A stretch of DNA of 64,000 nt from Butyrivibrio sp. NC3005 (lineage in GTDB: Bacteria > Bacillota > Clostridia > Lachnospirales > Lachnospiraceae). The position numbers were made by a program, and so were the translations under genes. Under the pieces are notes generated by a model. That model was not told where the DNA came from. It saw only the letters and a program-made list of their open reading frames with translations, and did no database searches. Numbering within the stretch: the stretch's first letter is position 1; each line of letters opens with the position of its first letter. Positions 25,109 through 33,821 of the stretch are shown here, one piece after another. The DNA lies in contig NZ_AUKC01000018.1 of NCBI RefSeq assembly GCF_000424545.1, positions 1 to 64,000 on the forward strand, written 5' to 3'.

Positions 25109-26233
25109 ATGTCTTTAAGAGATAGCAATCGGATGGACAAAAAAGATCAGAATTATTTTTTGAATCGTGAAGAAAGTCCGTTTGAAAGCATGCCAAAAGA
25201 TAAAGAAGATTTGGCTCAAGCTTTTAGACGAAGTCATCCGCCGGTTCGTGCAAGTTCCGGCAGTACAGAAGATTCAAGGGAAGGTATAAAAGAATCTTCG
25301 AAGGGTGGGGAATTTGGAAAAAGGGATAGACAAAACCTTCAGAAAATACTCCAATCAAATTCAATATTTAAACGTATCTTGATAGCGCAGGCATTTGCAA
25401 TATTGTGTCTGACAGTGCTTGTATCATTTGTCTTTTATTCTAATTTTGGAATAAAAAGGCAATGTGAGAAAATGGCTAGGCAGATATTGGATTTACAGGA
25501 AGCCTATAACGGCCTTATTCTTCAAAATACAGGCGAAGAAGTTGTAGGCACTGAATCAGTAGAAATGACTGATGGCACTGACAAAAGCACTAAAGGCAGA
25601 AAAACTGCAGCAAGTGGTGAAAAGTCAGATGTTCGCTATGTTTATCTAACTTTTGACGATGGACCAAGCTCCAAGACTGAGAAAATATTAGATATTCTTG
25701 ACAGATACGGTGTTAAAGCTACTTTCTTTGTATGTGGGAAAAAAGCATACGAAGGGGAGTATAAGAGAATTGTTGAGGAGGGTCATAGCATAGGGATGCA
25801 TTCCTTTAGTCACAGTTATGGAAAGCTCTACGCATCTTTAGATAGTTTTCAGACAGACCTTCATAAGCTACAAAATTATATTTATGACTTAACTGGAGTA
25901 TGGACAACATACTACAGGTTCCCAGGTGGAAGTTCTAATACTACCAGCAAGGTAAACATGCAGGAATTAAAAGATTATCTTGGCAGGGAACATATTACTT
26001 ACTTTGACTGGAATGTATATGGCGGCGATGGTGTTTCTTCAGATGTTATAGTAAGAAATGTTACAGCCAATATTACAAGATATGATGAGTGTATGATTCT
26101 TTTTCATGATGCTAATGATAAAGAGTCAACAGTTGAAGCTTTGCCGAGAATCATTGAGTATATTCAGTCATTGGATAACACAGTTATTGTTCCGATTACG
26201 GATAAAACCGAACCGGTTCAACATCATAAATAA
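25109..26233 (+). CDS. Membrane-anchored polysaccharide deacetylase (NodB/CE4)
   Basis: CE4 esterase that removes N- or O-acetyl groups from peptidoglycan or another surface glycan. A cytoplasmic N-terminal tail of about 85 charged residues is followed by one membrane helix (about 90-110), so the catalytic domain (about 175-365) faces outside. The motifs are all visible: TFDDGPS with Asp183 and Asp184, the metal ligands His231 and His235 (MHSFSHS), RFPGGSS, DWNVYGGD and ILFHDA. The long cytoplasmic tail is unusual for this family and could interact with cytosolic partners. A bactofilin gene follows after 24 bp, suggesting a shape- or wall-related unit. Confidence 0.93.
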   Translation: MSLRDSNRMDKKDQNYFLNREESPFESMPKDKEDLAQAFRRSHPPVRASSGSTEDSREGIKESSKGGEFGKRDRQNLQKILQSNSIFKRILIAQAFAILCLTVLVSFVFYSNFGIKRQCEKMARQILDLQEAYNGLILQNTGEEVVGTESVEMTDGTDKSTKGRKTAASGEKSDVRYVYLTFDDGPSSKTEKILDILDRYGVKATFFVCGKKAYEGEYKRIVEEGHSIGMHSFSHSYGKLYASLDSFQTDLHKLQNYIYDLTGVWTTYYRFPGGSSNTTSKVNMQELKDYLGREHITYFDWNVYGGDGVSSDVIVRNVTANITRYDECMILFHDANDKESTVEALPRIIEYIQSLDNTVIVPITDKTEPVQHHK

Positions 26234-26257
26234 GCTATAAGAACGGAGGAAGAAACT

Positions 26258-27253
26258 ATGGGATTTTTCTCAGAGCTGAAAAAAGATTTGTCCAACGTCA
26301 ATGACGAAATGGGCATTGAACAGACAGCTGCAGAGAAGAATGCGGAAAGTGGAATTGCCGGGGAAAATGCTGAGAGTAACATGCAAACTGAAGCTATTCA
26401 GCAAGAACTTGCGTCCGCACCACAAATGCAGCAGGAAAAAGAATCTGCAGAAACAGAATATCCTACACAAGAATCCAGTTATAGTGTTAATGCTCAAACT
26501 GAACAAGTGGAGGATAACCCTGCAGAATTCGAAGAACAAATGCAGGATTACGTGCATTACAACACCGGGGTATCTGAAGAAAATATCCCAGTTGAAGAAC
26601 CAGAAGTACATGTTAAACAAGAAGTACCATTTTTTTCAAATGTGTCAAATAGTTCGCAGACAAGCAGAGCGCAGTTTGTAAATCAAAAGCAAAATGAAAT
26701 GCCTGTTTATAACAACTACAACACATCAAAACAAAACTACAATGAAGATAGGGGATATGAAGAGATGATGGACGCAGAACATGTAGCAACAGATGAAACA
26801 GCAGCAATTACTGAAGGAATGGTTGTAAGCGGTGATATTCAGACAACTGGCTCTTTGGATTTGATTGGTAAGGTAGTAGGAAATGTTACAGCATATGGCA
26901 AACTTAATGTAACTGGCGAAATTGAAGGTAATTCAACTGCAGCTGAAATTTTTGCAGAAGCAGCAAGAATTAATGGTGATGTACATTCACAGGGAAGCAT
27001 TAAGATTGGTCAGAGCTCCGTTATTATAGGTAACCTTTATGCAACAAGCGCAGTTATCGCTGGTGCTGTAAAGGGTGATATTGATGTTCATGGACCGGTT
27101 GTACTTGATACAACAGCTATAGTTATGGGTAATATCAAGTCTCAGTCCGTACAGATTAACAATGGTGCAGTAATTGAAGGTAACTGCTCACAGGTATATG
27201 CAGATGTTAATCCAACAGCTTTCTTTGAAGGCTTGAAAACTAAGGAACAGTAA
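26258..27253 (+). CDS. Bactofilin family cytoskeletal protein with long acidic N-terminal tail
   Basis: A 331-residue protein. The C-terminal half (about 188-310) is a bactofilin beta-helix, seen as repeating short strands with G-x-V/I steps: MVVSGDIQTTGSLDLIGKV, NVTAYGKLNVTGEIEG, INGDVHSQGSIKIG, GNLYATSAVIAGAVKG. Such domains self-assemble into filaments without nucleotide and recruit cell-wall enzymes. The first about 185 residues are acidic, rich in Glu, Gln and Asn and probably disordered; this is far longer than in typical bactofilins. It is co-directional with and close to the membrane deacetylase, so the filament may position that enzyme. That link is inference. Confidence 0.9.
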   Translation: MGFFSELKKDLSNVNDEMGIEQTAAEKNAESGIAGENAESNMQTEAIQQELASAPQMQQEKESAETEYPTQESSYSVNAQTEQVEDNPAEFEEQMQDYVHYNTGVSEENIPVEEPEVHVKQEVPFFSNVSNSSQTSRAQFVNQKQNEMPVYNNYNTSKQNYNEDRGYEEMMDAEHVATDETAAITEGMVVSGDIQTTGSLDLIGKVVGNVTAYGKLNVTGEIEGNSTAAEIFAEAARINGDVHSQGSIKIGQSSVIIGNLYATSAVIAGAVKGDIDVHGPVVLDTTAIVMGNIKSQSVQINNGAVIEGNCSQVYADVNPTAFFEGLKTKEQ

Positions 27254-27294
27254 TGTTAATATATTGAATGGAAAATGTTGCTGCTTTTAGTTTT

Positions 27295-27334
27295 GAAATG
27301 CGTACAAGCGCATTTCGTAACAAAATGATTTTGT
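27295..27334. repeat. Two adjacent hairpins between bactofilin and pyrH
   Basis: GAAATGCG (27295-27302) pairs with CGCATTTC (27309-27316), and ACAAAA (27320-27325) with TTTTGT (27329-27334). They directly precede the terminator at 27338 and resemble the hairpin chains in 2501-2669 in style but not in sequence. Confidence 0.45.
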
Positions 27335-27337
27335 AAG

Positions 27338-27370
27338 TTATGCCGGGACCATTTTTCCCGGCATAATTTT
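27338..27370 (+). terminator. Strong intrinsic terminator before pyrH
   Basis: A perfect 10-bp GC-rich stem (TTATGCCGGG with CCCGGCATAA), a 9-nt loop and TTTT. It ends the deacetylase-bactofilin unit. Confidence 0.85.
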
Positions 27371-27439
27371 ATGTTATGACATTACCCAAATTTATATTTT
27401 TAGGGTAAAATAGTATCTAGAAAAGAGGAAAAACGAAAC

Positions 27440-28132
27440 ATGAGAATTTTATTGAAACTCAGTGGTGAAGCACTTGCAGGTGACAAGAAAACAGGCTTTG
27501 ATGAACCTACAGTACGCAAAGTAGCACTTCAGGTTAAACAGCTTGTAGATTCAGGTACACAGGTTGGTATTGTTATTGGCGGTGGTAACTTCTGGAGAGG
27601 TCGTACAAGTGAGAATATTGATCGAGTTAAAGCTGATCAGATTGGTATGCTCGCAACAGTAATGAACTGTATTTATGTTTCGGAAATTTTTCGATCCGAA
27701 GGAATGATGACTAATATACTTACTCCATTTGAGTGCGGATCTTTTACAAAGCTTTTTTCAAAAGATCGTGCTAACAAATATTTTGCAAAAAATATGGTCG
27801 TATTTTTTGCAGGAGGTACAGGTCATCCATATTTCTCAACTGATACAGGTGTTGTACTTCGTGCTGTAGAAGTTGAGGCGGATGTGCTTCTTCTTGCGAA
27901 AGCTATTGATGGTGTTTATGATAGTGATCCAGCTGTTAATCCTAATGCAAAGCGCTATGATCGTCTTAGCATAAATGAAGTTGTTGCCAATAACTTGCAG
28001 GTTGTTGATATGACTGCATCTATTCTTGCAAGAGATAATCATATGCCGATGCGTGTGTTTGCTTTGCAGGAGGAAAACAGTATCGTTAAGGCTGTAAGCG
28101 GCAACTTTAACGGAACTATCGTTGATGCTTGA
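27440..28132 (+). CDS. pyrH: UMP kinase
   Basis: Hexameric cytosolic kinase that converts UMP to UDP with ATP, of the amino-acid-kinase fold (230 residues). The start KLSGEALAG holds the phosphate-binding lysine and GGGNFWRG is the glycine loop. The uridylate site is GTGHPYFSTDTG, and KAIDGVYDSDP matches the conserved nucleotide segment. It heads the classical pyrH-frr-uppS-cdsA block of Firmicutes. The family is usually regulated by GTP activation and UTP inhibition. AGAGG lies before the ATG. Confidence 0.97.
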   Translation: MRILLKLSGEALAGDKKTGFDEPTVRKVALQVKQLVDSGTQVGIVIGGGNFWRGRTSENIDRVKADQIGMLATVMNCIYVSEIFRSEGMMTNILTPFECGSFTKLFSKDRANKYFAKNMVVFFAGGTGHPYFSTDTGVVLRAVEVEADVLLLAKAIDGVYDSDPAVNPNAKRYDRLSINEVVANNLQVVDMTASILARDNHMPMRVFALQEENSIVKAVSGNFNGTIVDA

Positions 28133-28184
28133 ATAACAATTATTAAGTGAAAATAAGTCACAGTTTGAGAGGAGAACGTTTACT

Positions 28185-28736
28185 ATGAACGAAAGATTAA
28201 AGGATTACCAGGGAAAAATGGATAAGGCAATTAATTTCCTTGCTGAAGATTTGGCCACAATTCGTGCAGGAAGAGCCAATCCGCATGTGCTTGATAAAAT
28301 TCGCGTAGATTATTATGGCACACCTACACCAATTCAGCAGGTGGGCAATGTTACTGTTCCGGAAGCACGTATTATTCAGATTGCTCCTTGGGAAAAAAAC
28401 ATGCTTAAAGAAATTGAAAAAGCAATTATGACATCTGAACTTGGAATTAATCCTACAAATGACGGCAGTGTTATCCGTCTTATTTTCCCAGAACTTACAG
28501 AAGACAGACGTAAGGAACTTGCCAAGGAAGTTAAGAAAAAGGGTGAAGATGCTAAGGTTGCTGTTCGTAATATTCGTCGCGATGGTAATGAAGCATTTAA
28601 GAAACTTAAGGGAAGTGAAGTTTCTGAAGATGAAATTAAGGATCTTACAGATGAACTTCAGAAGCTTACAGATGAATATGTAAAGAAAGTTGAAGCTACT
28701 ATTGAGGCTAAGACCAAGGAAATTATGACACTTTAA
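28185..28736 (+). CDS. frr: Ribosome recycling factor
   Basis: A 183-residue factor that, with EF-G, splits the post-termination ribosome. The N-terminal helix begins MNERLKDYQGKMDKAI, and the hinge segment is RAGRANPHVLDKIRVDYYGTPTPIQQ. The C-terminal helices contain LTEDRRKELAKEVKKKGEDAKVAVRNIRRD, all standard for the family. It lies 52 bp after pyrH with a good AGGAG site. Confidence 0.98.
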   Translation: MNERLKDYQGKMDKAINFLAEDLATIRAGRANPHVLDKIRVDYYGTPTPIQQVGNVTVPEARIIQIAPWEKNMLKEIEKAIMTSELGINPTNDGSVIRLIFPELTEDRRKELAKEVKKKGEDAKVAVRNIRRDGNEAFKKLKGSEVSEDEIKDLTDELQKLTDEYVKKVEATIEAKTKEIMTL

Positions 28737-28759
28737 TTATTTCTGGATGTAGAGGTATT

Positions 28760-29482
28760 ATGGAAGAGAGAAAGATTCCGCAGCATGTTGCGATTATTTT
28801 AGATGGTAATGGACGCTGGGCAAAAGCCAAGGGCATGCCGCGTAATTATGGACATATGCAGGGAGCTAAGGCAGTTGAGAATATATTGTTCGATGCAGAT
28901 GAACTTGGAATAAAATATCTTACTGTTTATGCTTTCTCAACAGAGAACTGGAACAGACCACAGGCTGAAGTTGCAGCACTTATGAAGATTCTGGAACAGT
29001 ATTTAAAGAGTAGTATCAAAAAGTCAATGAAAAATAATGTAAGATGTAGAGTTATTGGTGAACGTTCAAAATTGTCTCCAGCTATACAGGCTGCAGTTAA
29101 TGATCTTGAAGAGGCTACTAAGAACAATACAGGACTTACATTTACAATTGCTATCAACTACGGAAGTCGTGATGAAATAACAAGAGCGGTCAGAAAGGTT
29201 GCTAAAAGGGTTCAAAATGGTGAACTTGATGCTGATAGCATTACAGAGGAAGACATTAATAATTCTTTGGATACTGGATTTATGCCAGATCCAGATCTTA
29301 TGATTCGTACTTGCGGCGAGCAAAGAGTATCAAACTTCCTTCTTTGGCAGCTTGCGTACACAGAATTTTATTATACAGATATTGCCTGGCCGGATTTTGA
29401 CAGAAACGAGCTTGAAAAAGCGATTGATGCTTACAATCATCGTACTCGAAGATTTGGCGGATTGAAAAAAGGTGAAGAATAA
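28760..29482 (+). CDS. uppS: Isoprenyl (undecaprenyl) diphosphate synthase
   Basis: Cis-prenyltransferase that extends farnesyl diphosphate with isopentenyl units to the C55 lipid carrier for peptidoglycan and teichoic acid synthesis. The catalytic region is ILDGNGRWAKAKG near residue 13, with the conserved YAFSTENWNRP motif (about 56-66) and the DLMIRTCGEQRVSNFLLWQ box near the C-terminus. The 240-residue length is typical. Its allylic substrate could come from the IspA homologue encoded at 56522. It abuts cdsA with no gap. Confidence 0.97.
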   Translation: MEERKIPQHVAIILDGNGRWAKAKGMPRNYGHMQGAKAVENILFDADELGIKYLTVYAFSTENWNRPQAEVAALMKILEQYLKSSIKKSMKNNVRCRVIGERSKLSPAIQAAVNDLEEATKNNTGLTFTIAINYGSRDEITRAVRKVAKRVQNGELDADSITEEDINNSLDTGFMPDPDLMIRTCGEQRVSNFLLWQLAYTEFYYTDIAWPDFDRNELEKAIDAYNHRTRRFGGLKKGEE

Positions 29483-30304
29483 GTGAAAACAAGAATAATT
29501 AGCGGCATTGTAATAGGCATTATTTTAGTATTGACACTCTCTAGTGGAGGATATATATTAGGAGGCTTTTTGCTTGCTGTTTCAGAAGTTGCATATTTTG
29601 AACTTGCAAGAACATTAGGGTTTAGTGAAAATGGAAAAACAAGTCTGCTTCAGATAGTAGGGCATATAAGTGTTGCACTTCATTATTTGCTGCTTATGAC
29701 ATATCATGATGTTAAAGTTTTTTTGTGTAGCATTTTATTCGCTTTCTTTGGAATAATGATAGTTTATGTTCTTACATTTCCAAGGTATAAGTCGGTTCAG
29801 GCTATAGAAGCTGTTTTTTCCTTTATGTATGCACCGGTCTTGCTTTCTTTTATTTATATGCTACGTATTATGCCAAATGGATATATGCTTGTATGGATTC
29901 CATTTGTGGCGTTCGTGTGTGATACGTTTGCATATTTTACAGGAAAAGCATTCGGAAAACACAAAATGTGTCCGATTTTATCTCCTAAGAAGACCGTAGA
30001 GGGGGCCATAGGTGGAGTGCTTTTTTCTGTACTTGCAGGTGTTATTTTTGCATATGTGCTTCAAAAAAACTCTGGTGTCGAAGGAAATGTAACTATTCAG
30101 TATATGATTATTACCTTTGTTGCCAGCATTATCTCGCAGATTGGTGACCTTGCAGCATCTGCTATAAAAAGAGATAAGAAAATCAAAGACTATGGAAATC
30201 TTATTCCTGGTCACGGTGGAATCATGGATAGATTCGATAGTGTTACTTTTGTAGCGCCTTTAATATATGTATTAGAAGTATTATTTAGTATTATTGGTGC
30301 ATAA
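29483..30304 (+). CDS. cdsA: Phosphatidate cytidylyltransferase
   Basis: Membrane enzyme that makes CDP-diacylglycerol from CTP and phosphatidic acid, the branch point of phospholipid synthesis. Its 273 residues form about eight helices and end with the CdsA signature IKDYGNLIPGHGGIMDRFDS, which carries the metal-binding aspartates. Translation starts at GTG 29483, immediately after the uppS stop; AAAGGTG within the end of uppS serves as ribosome site, so the two are coupled. A strong terminator follows. Confidence 0.95.
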   Translation: MKTRIISGIVIGIILVLTLSSGGYILGGFLLAVSEVAYFELARTLGFSENGKTSLLQIVGHISVALHYLLLMTYHDVKVFLCSILFAFFGIMIVYVLTFPRYKSVQAIEAVFSFMYAPVLLSFIYMLRIMPNGYMLVWIPFVAFVCDTFAYFTGKAFGKHKMCPILSPKKTVEGAIGGVLFSVLAGVIFAYVLQKNSGVEGNVTIQYMIITFVASIISQIGDLAASAIKRDKKIKDYGNLIPGHGGIMDRFDSVTFVAPLIYVLEVLFSIIGA

Positions 30305-30324
30305 AAATAATTAAAAATTGACTG

Positions 30325-30376
30325 ATTATCGAACGCAATTTTTATCTATAATTTTGCGTTCGATAATTGTTTTTTT
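30325..30376 (+). terminator. Intrinsic terminator between cdsA and dxr
   Basis: A perfect 14-bp stem (ATTATCGAACGCAA with TTGCGTTCGATAAT), a 15-nt loop and seven T residues. It splits a gene block that is often one operon in related bacteria, so dxr probably has its own promoter or depends on read-through. Confidence 0.85.
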
Positions 30377-30394
30377 GGAAAGATAGGTAAATAA

Positions 30395-31534
30395 ATGAGA
30401 AAAATCGTATTACTTGGTTCAACAGGTTCAATTGGAACTCAGACACTTGATGTGGTTCGAAATTATCGTGATGATTTGAAAATTGTGGCGTTAGCTGCGA
30501 ATCATAACGTTGAGCTGATAGAGAAGCAGATAAGGGAATTCAAGCCATCCAAAGTTGCTATGTACAGTAGCAAAGCAGCTGAAGAGCTTAGAGTTAAAAT
30601 TGCAGATTTGGGAATTCCTGTATATGAAGGAATGGATGGGCTTATAGAACTCGTAAAGTCAGAGGAAGCTGATACGGTGCTTACTGCAGTTGTTGGAATG
30701 ATTGGAATAAGACCTACAATTGAAGCGATAAAAGCTAAGAAAGATATTGCACTTGCCAACAAAGAAACACTTGTATGCGCTGGTCATATCATTATGCCTC
30801 TGGCAAAAGAATATGGGGTTAGTATCTTGCCTGTTGATTCAGAGCATAGTGCTATTTTCCAGTCTTTAAATGGAGAACCAAGAAAAAGCGTTGAAAAGAT
30901 TTTATTAACAGCTTCAGGTGGTACATTCAGAGGAAAGACTACTAAAGAACTTGAAAACGTAAGCGTTGAAGATGCTTTAAAGAATCCTAACTGGGATATG
31001 GGAGCAAAGGTTACTATTGACTCAGCATCACTTGTTAACAAGGGACTTGAAGTAATTGAGGCTAAGTGGCTCTTTGGTGTTGATGTAGAGAATATCCAGG
31101 TTGTAATTCAGCCTCAGTCGATACTTCATTCTGCTGTTCAGTTTGTGGATGGAGCAATTATCGGACAGTTTGGAGTACCTGATATGAAACTTCCTATTCA
31201 GTATGCCCTCTTTTATCCAGATAGAAGACCCATGCCTGAAGAAAGACTTGATTTGTTCAAACTTGGAAGCATTATTTTTGAAAAACCAAATACTGATGTG
31301 TTTAAAGGTCTTCCGCTTGCTATTAACGCAGCAAAAATTGGTGGAAGTATGCCAACTGTTTTCAATGCTGCAAATGAAATGGCAGTTAAGCGCTTTGTTA
31401 AAGGAGAGATTAAGTTTCTTGATATATACTCAATGATTGACAAAGCTATGCAGCATCATGTTAAAATTGATAATCCTTCTGTTGAAGAGATTCTTGCTGT
31501 TGAGAAGGAGACTTATAGTTTTCTTCTTTCATAA
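30395..31534 (+). CDS. dxr: 1-deoxy-D-xylulose 5-phosphate reductoisomerase
   Basis: NADPH-dependent second enzyme of the MEP isoprenoid pathway, the fosmidomycin target. The Rossmann motif LGSTGSIGTQTLD is at residues 5-17. The metal and substrate site includes PVDSEHSAIFQ, and SGGTFRG is the flexible substrate loop. MGAKVTIDSASLVNKGLEVIEA is the conserved mid-section. It has 379 residues, the normal length. It forms a MEP cluster with ispG downstream; dxs lies 27 kb away in this window. Confidence 0.97.
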   Translation: MRKIVLLGSTGSIGTQTLDVVRNYRDDLKIVALAANHNVELIEKQIREFKPSKVAMYSSKAAEELRVKIADLGIPVYEGMDGLIELVKSEEADTVLTAVVGMIGIRPTIEAIKAKKDIALANKETLVCAGHIIMPLAKEYGVSILPVDSEHSAIFQSLNGEPRKSVEKILLTASGGTFRGKTTKELENVSVEDALKNPNWDMGAKVTIDSASLVNKGLEVIEAKWLFGVDVENIQVVIQPQSILHSAVQFVDGAIIGQFGVPDMKLPIQYALFYPDRRPMPEERLDLFKLGSIIFEKPNTDVFKGLPLAINAAKIGGSMPTVFNAANEMAVKRFVKGEIKFLDIYSMIDKAMQHHVKIDNPSVEEILAVEKETYSFLLS

Positions 31535-31547
31535 AAAAGCAATATAA

Positions 31548-31594
31548 CTATGTCAGACCAAGATTTGTTGTGGTGAAGATTTTGGTCTGCATAG
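31548..31594 (+). terminator. Hairpin between dxr and rseP
   Basis: CTATG plus CAGACCAA (31548-31561, one bulged T) pairs with TTGGTCTG plus CATAG (31582-31594). It is followed only by a short T-rich stretch, so terminator function is uncertain. Confidence 0.5.
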
Positions 31595-31643
31595 CTGATT
31601 CTTTTGATTTGATGCAAAAAAGTTAAAGGGGAGGATTTATTAG

Positions 31644-32726
31644 ATGCAGGCTGTCATTAGTTTATTAATATTTTTGATAATATTTTGCATTTTGGTTGTT
31701 TCACATGAAGGTGGACATTTTCTGATAGCTAAAGCAAATGGAATTCGTGTTACAGAATTTACTGTCGGAATGGGTCCCGTTCTTTTTCAGAAGAAAAAGG
31801 GTGAAACAATGTATTCGATTCGTCTGCTTCCAGTTGGAGGCGCATGTATCTTTGATGGGATGGATGGACTTGAGGCAGATAAAGAAATAGAAAATGATGA
31901 CGAACATTCTTTTAAACGCGCAAATGTCTGGGCTAGGATTGCAACTGTGCTTGCAGGACCATTTGCAAATTTTATATTGGGATTTTTGTTTGCAGTAATA
32001 GTAGTTGCTTTTACATATCAGTCTATCCCAGAAGTTCGTGGATTTTCAATGGAAAATTCACCAGCACAAACTGCCGGACTAAAAGAAGGCGATGTTATAA
32101 CATCTATTAACGGACATAAGATTTATCTTGGCGGTGAAGTATCTATGAATATGTATCTGACTGACGGGGAAGATGTTCAGATAACATATCTAAGAGATGG
32201 AAAAGAGTATGAAACCAAAATAACACCATCTCTTTATAAAGATAGTGAAAATAAAGTTAATCGTTATGTAATAGGTGTTTATATTGGAAAAGTAATAAAA
32301 CCTCATGGCATAGATAATTTAAAATATGCAGCATATAATGTTAGGTATTATTTGCTTTCAACCTGGCAAAGTCTTGGACTTCTTTTTAAAGGAAGAACTG
32401 ATAAAGTTGAATTATCAGGACCTGTTGGAATGGCGGAAATGGTTAATAACAGCTACGAGACAGCCAAGAATGAAGGTGGAACGAAAGAAGTAATACTTAC
32501 TATGATTAATCTTGCTATGTTCCTGTCAATAAACCTTGGACTTATGAATCTACTTCCGATACCTGCCCTTGACGGAGGCAGAATGGTATTCTTGTTGATT
32601 GAGGTAATAGCAGGAAAACCGGTTCCGGAGAAGTATGAAGGAATTGTAGAATTAGTTGGAGCGATTTTCCTTATAGGGCTGATGGTCGTAGTTTTGTTCC
32701 ACGATGTTGGAAGGTTATTTAAATAA
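31644..32726 (+). CDS. rseP: Site-2 intramembrane zinc metalloprotease
   Basis: Polytopic membrane protease of the RseP/RasP family, which cleaves anti-sigma factors and leftover signal peptides inside the membrane. The zinc site is HEGGH at about residues 21-25 in the first helix, and the third ligand is in the NLLPIPALDGG motif near residue 315. A PDZ domain (about 128-210; SPAQTAGLKEGDVITSINGH) lies between the helices. At 360 residues it has the single-PDZ layout of Gram-positive members. It sits in the conserved dxr-rseP-ispG order. Confidence 0.95.
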   Translation: MQAVISLLIFLIIFCILVVSHEGGHFLIAKANGIRVTEFTVGMGPVLFQKKKGETMYSIRLLPVGGACIFDGMDGLEADKEIENDDEHSFKRANVWARIATVLAGPFANFILGFLFAVIVVAFTYQSIPEVRGFSMENSPAQTAGLKEGDVITSINGHKIYLGGEVSMNMYLTDGEDVQITYLRDGKEYETKITPSLYKDSENKVNRYVIGVYIGKVIKPHGIDNLKYAAYNVRYYLLSTWQSLGLLFKGRTDKVELSGPVGMAEMVNNSYETAKNEGGTKEVILTMINLAMFLSINLGLMNLLPIPALDGGRMVFLLIEVIAGKPVPEKYEGIVELVGAIFLIGLMVVVLFHDVGRLFK

Positions 32727-32744
32727 AAGAATGGAGAAATTATT

Positions 32745-33803
32745 ATGGCATATAGAGATAATACAAAGGTTATTCACATAGGTAATAAAGTAATTGGTGG
32801 CGGAAATCCTGTTTTGATTCAGTCAATGACTAATACTCCAACTGAAAATGTTGAAGCTACTGTTAAACAGATTTTGGAGCTGGAGAAGGCTGGATGTGAC
32901 ATTATACGTTCAACATGTCCTACACTTGAAGCTGCCAAGGCAATAGGAAAAATAAAGAAACAGATTCATATTCCTCTTGTGGCAGATATACATTTTGATT
33001 ATAAAATGGCCATTGCTGCAATGGAGAATGGGGCAGACAAGATTAGAATTAATCCTGGCAACATTGGTGGAAAAGACAAAATCATGGAAGTTGTAAGAGT
33101 TGCCAAGGAAAGAAACGTACCAATAAGAGTAGGTGTTAACTCTGGTTCTCTCGAAAAAGATTTGGTTGAAAAGTATGGCGGTGTTACTGCGCAGGGACTT
33201 GTTGAAAGTGCACTTGATAAGACACATATTATTGAAGACTGTGGATATGATAATATGGTTATCAGTATCAAGTCTTCAAATGTTATGATGGCAGTAGATG
33301 CACACAAAATTTTGGCTGAAAAGACAAATTATCCACTTCACGTTGGTATTACAGAAGCTGGAACAGTATATTCTGGTTCTGTTAAGTCTGCTGTTGGACT
33401 TGGACTAATACTTGGCCAGGGAATTGGTGACACTATTAGAGTATCACTTTCAGGTAATCCTGTTGAAGAAATAAAGGCTGCTAAGCTTATTCTTAGAGCG
33501 CTTGGACTCAAAAAGGATGGAATTGATGTGGTATCATGCCCAACTTGTGGTAGAACAAAAATTGACCTTATAGGATTGGCTAATAAGGTCGAAACACTTG
33601 CAGCTTCGTATCCTTATAATATCAAAGTTGCTGTTATGGGATGCGCTGTAAATGGTCCTGGAGAGGCAAAAGAAGCTGATCTTGGTGTTGCAGGCGGAAA
33701 TGGCGAAGGATTGTTGATAAAAAAAGGCGAAATTATTCGCAAAGTTCCAGAAGATCAGCTTCTTGACGTACTTAAAGAAGAGCTCGATAACTGGAAAGGT
33801 TAA
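32745..33803 (+). CDS. ispG: 4-hydroxy-3-methylbut-2-en-1-yl diphosphate synthase (flavodoxin)
   Basis: Iron-sulfur enzyme of the MEP pathway that reductively opens the cyclic diphosphate MEcPP to HMBPP. The TIM barrel begins at IQSMTNTPTENVEAT. The cluster ligands are the two cysteines of CPTCGRTKID and the one in MGCAVNGPGEA. At 352 residues it is the short bacterial form without the plant insertion. It is 18 bp from rseP upstream and 18 bp from polC downstream, so they are probably co-transcribed. Confidence 0.97.
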   Translation: MAYRDNTKVIHIGNKVIGGGNPVLIQSMTNTPTENVEATVKQILELEKAGCDIIRSTCPTLEAAKAIGKIKKQIHIPLVADIHFDYKMAIAAMENGADKIRINPGNIGGKDKIMEVVRVAKERNVPIRVGVNSGSLEKDLVEKYGGVTAQGLVESALDKTHIIEDCGYDNMVISIKSSNVMMAVDAHKILAEKTNYPLHVGITEAGTVYSGSVKSAVGLGLILGQGIGDTIRVSLSGNPVEEIKAAKLILRALGLKKDGIDVVSCPTCGRTKIDLIGLANKVETLAASYPYNIKVAVMGCAVNGPGEAKEADLGVAGGNGEGLLIKKGEIIRKVPEDQLLDVLKEELDNWKG

Positions 33804-33821
33804 AATTATTTGGAGGCAGTA

